From Bacteroidales bacterium UBA3856 (lineage in GTDB: Bacteria > Bacteroidota > Bacteroidia > Bacteroidales > UBA932), in the NCBI GenBank assembly GCA_002392525.1, contig DGHE01000180.1, forward strand, positions 1-8,493: 8,493 nucleotides of DNA. Direction: 5' to 3'. Both the position numbers and the translations under genes were made by a program. This document shows positions 6,370 through 8,493 of the stretch, in pieces (position 1 is the first letter of the stretch; each line of letters begins with the position of its first letter). The notes under the pieces were generated by a model. The model was not told the DNA's origin. It ran no database searches and was given only the letters and a program-made list of their open reading frames with translations.

Positions 6370-6453
6370 CTAATTATTTTCATAATTGTCCAGTACTGCC
6401 GCCATGAGCTCCCGGCCCTTCTCCACAATCTCCTCCGCGAGTGCACGGCCGTT
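6370..6453 (-). pseudogene. Possible 3' remnant of a lost minus-strand gene
   Basis: Read on the minus strand, this stretch encodes 27 residues and a TAG stop: an amphipathic helix (GRALAEEIVEKGREL) followed by MAAVLDNYENN. Roughly the first 20 codons have mostly G or C at the third position, like the real genes here. No start codon is available for the full stretch: in-frame codons upstream run into AT-rich promoter DNA and a TAA five codons before it. GC content drops sharply at about 6451. I read it as the tail of a gene that once preceded the SLBB operon and lost its 5' part. The family cannot be named from so few residues, and chance coding-like sequence remains possible. Confidence 0.35.
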
Positions 6454-6471
6454 ATATATGAAGAATTATTG

Positions 6472-6479
6472 TATCTTTG
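6472..6479 (+). promoter_or_regulatory. -7 promoter element of the GH92 gene
   Basis: TATCTTTG matches TAnnTTTG and lies 14 nt before the ATG at 6494 and 20 nt before the ATG at 6500, so the leader would be very short. The surrounding 6451-6490 is AT-rich. No clear -33 TTTG is present. Confidence 0.6.
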
Positions 6480-6493
6480 TATAGATTTTGCCC

Positions 6494-8493
6494 ATGACAA
6501 TGCGTAAGAGTATCAAGACCACTTTCTTTTTTCTTTTTCTGAGCCTGAGCGTCAACGCTCAAAACGAGTGGGTTAACCCCTTTATCGGCACGTCCAATTT
6601 CGGCGCCTGCAATCCCGGCGCCGTTACGCCCAACGGCATGATGAGCGTGAGTCCCTTCAACGTGATGGGATCTTCCATGAATGCCTGGGACAAGGACAGC
6701 CGATGGTGGAGTACGCCCTATGTGGAGGAAAACAGCTATTTCACCGGGTTTTCGCATGTGAATCTTTCCGGTGTGGGCTGTCCGGAGCTGGGGTCCCTTC
6801 TCACCATGCCCACCACGGGCCCTCTCCAGGTAGACTATCACATGTACGGAACTGAATACAAGGATGAAGTGGCGCATCCCGGCTACTACTCGCTGGAACT
6901 TTTCAGCGGCATCAGGGCCGAGGTAAGCGCTACCACCCGCACCGCCATCGAGCGCTACACGTTCCCCGGCGGGGAGGGTAACATCCTCCTCAATCTGGGG
7001 GAGGGCCTCACCAACGAGAGCGGGGCCACGGTGCGGCGGGTATCGGCCACCGAAGTGGAAGGCTCCAAGCTCATGGGAACCTTCTGCTACAACCGCGACG
7101 CCGTTTTCCCTATCTATTTTGTGCTACGGGTGAGCAAGGTTCCGTCGGCCTCCGGCTACTGGAAAAAGCAGCGGCCCATGACGGCCGAGGCTGCCTGGGA
7201 CGCCGATGCCGGGAAGTACAAGATTTATGAAAACTATGCGCGGGAGCTCAGCGGAGACGACATCGGCTGCTGGTTCCACTACGATTCCCTGGCAGAGGGA
7301 GAGGAGATTCTCCTCAAGCTGGGCGTTTCCTTCGTGAGCATCGAAAACGCACGCGAGAACCTGGATGCCGAGCAGCCCTCGGGCTTCTGCTTCGACGAGG
7401 TTCGTTCCCGGGCCGACGCACTTTGGGCGCAGCATCTGGGCCGTATCCGGGTAGAAGGCGGCTCGGATGACGAAAAGACCATCTTCTATACGGCGCTTTA
7501 CCATACGCTCCTGCATCCCAACGTGCTCAGCGACGTAAACGGCGAGTATCCGCTCATGGAGTACCGTTCACCCCTTGCGGGCGGCGGTGTGGGCTGCGTG
7601 GAGCCCGGCCATGCGCGCTATACCGTGTTCTCGCTTTGGGACACCTACCGCAACGTGCATCAGCTCATGACGCTGCTCTGGCCCGAGAAACAGACCGACA
7701 TGGTTCGCTCCATGATAGACCAGTACCGCGAGTGGGGCTGGATGCCCAAGTGGGAGCTCTACGGCCGCGAGACCTGGACCATGGAGGGAGACCCCGCCAT
7801 CTGCATCATCGCCGATACCTGGCTCCGCGGGCTCCGTGACTTTGACATAGAGACGGCTTACGAGGCATTTTTGAAATCGGCCGATACGCCCGGCGCGCAG
7901 AACCTCATGCGCCCCGACAACGATCCTTACGTTTCGCTGGGCTACGTGCCCCTCGGCTACTTTGCCGCCGACTTCTCCGGAGACAACTCCGTCTCCCATG
8001 CGCTGGAGTACTACGTGGCCGATTATGCGCTTTCGCGTCTGGCCGCTTCGCTGGGCCGTGAGGCCGATGCCGCCCGTTTCTACCAGCGCTCGCTGGGGTA
8101 CAGGCACTACTACTCCCCGGAATTCAAGTGCCTGCGTCCCATTAACATGGACGGCACGTTCCTCACTCCCTTCAATCCGGAGGACGGGGCCGATTTTTCC
8201 AATGCGCCCGGCTTCCACGAGGGCAGCGCCTGGAACTACAGCTTTGCCGTGCCACATGACGTAACCGGTTACGCCAGGCTGCAGGGGGGTACCAAGGCCT
8301 TCGTGAAGAATCTCCGGCACGTTTTTGACGAGGGCCTCTACGACCCTGCCAATGAGCCCGACATTGTGTATCCCTACCTTTTCTCCCGTTTCAAGGGCTA
8401 TGAAAAGTATACCTGGGAGCAGGTAGAACGCATCCTTTCAGAACATTACCGCAATGCCCCCGACGGCATCCCCGGCAATGACGACACCGGCAC
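6494..8493 (+). CDS. GH92 family alpha-mannosidase, 3' end outside the window
   Basis: An open frame runs to the window edge: 666 complete codons from 6494. A signal peptide (MRKSIKTTFFFLF to VNAQ) directs export; no lipobox is present. NEWVNPFIGTSNFGACNPGA opens the N-terminal beta-sandwich, and FTGFSHVNLSGVGCPELGS (83-101) is a GH92 hallmark. The (alpha/alpha)6 catalytic domain shows TVFSLWDTYRNVH (377-389), GWMPKWELYGRETWTMEGDP, HEGSAWNYSFAVPHDV with Glu576, and IPGNDDTG with Asp663 and Asp664. By comparison with characterised Bacteroides GH92 enzymes, Glu576 should be the general acid and the paired Asp the base; the family is calcium-dependent, inverting and acts on alpha-mannose in N-glycans or yeast mannan. 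Linkage specificity cannot be read safely. Family members are usually about 720-770 residues, so roughly 60-100 are missing. ATG at 6500 is an equally good start (MRK opening, longer leader). No SusC/SusD genes are in view. Confidence 0.96.
   Translation, partial: MTMRKSIKTTFFFLFLSLSVNAQNEWVNPFIGTSNFGACNPGAVTPNGMMSVSPFNVMGSSMNAWDKDSRWWSTPYVEENSYFTGFSHVNLSGVGCPELGSLLTMPTTGPLQVDYHMYGTEYKDEVAHPGYYSLELFSGIRAEVSATTRTAIERYTFPGGEGNILLNLGEGLTNESGATVRRVSATEVEGSKLMGTFCYNRDAVFPIYFVLRVSKVPSASGYWKKQRPMTAEAAWDADAGKYKIYENYARELSGDDIGCWFHYDSLAEGEEILLKLGVSFVSIENARENLDAEQPSGFCFDEVRSRADALWAQHLGRIRVEGGSDDEKTIFYTALYHTLLHPNVLSDVNGEYPLMEYRSPLAGGGVGCVEPGHARYTVFSLWDTYRNVHQLMTLLWPEKQTDMVRSMIDQYREWGWMPKWELYGRETWTMEGDPAICIIADTWLRGLRDFDIETAYEAFLKSADTPGAQNLMRPDNDPYVSLGYVPLGYFAADFSGDNSVSHALEYYVADYALSRLAASLGREADAARFYQRSLGYRHYYSPEFKCLRPINMDGTFLTPFNPEDGADFSNAPGFHEGSAWNYSFAVPHDVTGYARLQGGTKAFVKNLRHVFDEGLYDPANEPDIVYPYLFSRFKGYEKYTWEQVERILSEHYRNAPDGIPGNDDTG

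Noticed and set aside
5645..6373. 242-residue plus-strand open frame opposite the SLBB N-terminus
   Set aside because: Antisense to the signal peptide and export domain of a confidently assigned gene; no promoter or family features.
6452..6877. 141-residue minus-strand open frame across the GH92 start
   Set aside because: It is antisense to the GH92 N-terminus and covers its promoter; the composition is shadow-like with no recognisable domain.
7568..8320. 250-residue minus-strand open frame within GH92
   Set aside because: The plus strand here encodes conserved GH92 catalytic motifs; the antisense frame arises from GC-rich codon bias and has no start signals.

Overview
The window looks like a chromosomal segment from a Bacteroidales bacterium (Bacteroidota). 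The evidence is five copies of the TAnnTTTG -7 promoter element of this phylum in front of genes, weak or absent Shine-Dalgarno sequences, short or A-rich leaders, a large outer-membrane-type SLBB export protein paired with a Wzz-like protein, and a secreted GH92 mannosidase. The DNA is fairly GC-rich for the order, with AT-rich intergenic spacers. I cannot name a genus; an uncultured gut-type Bacteroidales lineage would fit.

Layout from left to right: (1) a tRNA-Arg(UCU) gene on the minus strand with its own promoter. (2) A minus-strand gene for a secreted 330-residue protein of unknown function that appears to contain an internal duplication. (3) A 71-bp spacer with back-to-back divergent -7 elements. 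(4) A plus-strand pair: a lipoprotein made of three imperfect GTxW repeats and, 4 nt downstream, a PPC-domain (DUF296) protein. (5) A minus-strand pair transcribed towards them: an 896-residue SLBB/Wza-like polysaccharide export protein followed after 2 nt by a Wzz/PCP-type inner-membrane protein. The Wzz and PPC coding regions overlap tail-to-tail by 20 bp, and a strong hairpin lies just beyond the PPC stop, inside the wzz-like gene. (6) A spacer holding two divergent -7 elements and an apparent 3' remnant of a lost minus-strand gene. (7) A plus-strand GH92 alpha-mannosidase cut off by the window end at its catalytic GNDD motif.

The SLBB and Wzz-like proteins would form the envelope-spanning part of a capsule, O-antigen or exopolysaccharide exporter. 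No glycosyltransferase, flippase, polymerase or kinase gene is visible here, so the sugar-assembly genes must lie elsewhere. GH92 enzymes remove alpha-mannose from host or fungal glycans; this one is adjacent but has its own promoter and no SusC/SusD partner in view. Only the two pairs show clear co-transcription. I see no CRISPR array, insertion sequence or obvious phage or defence system. The items most worth checking are the three-repeat lipoprotein coupled to a PPC protein, the tRNA with C at position 33, the gene remnant at a composition boundary, and the convergent overlap with its strand-asymmetric hairpin.
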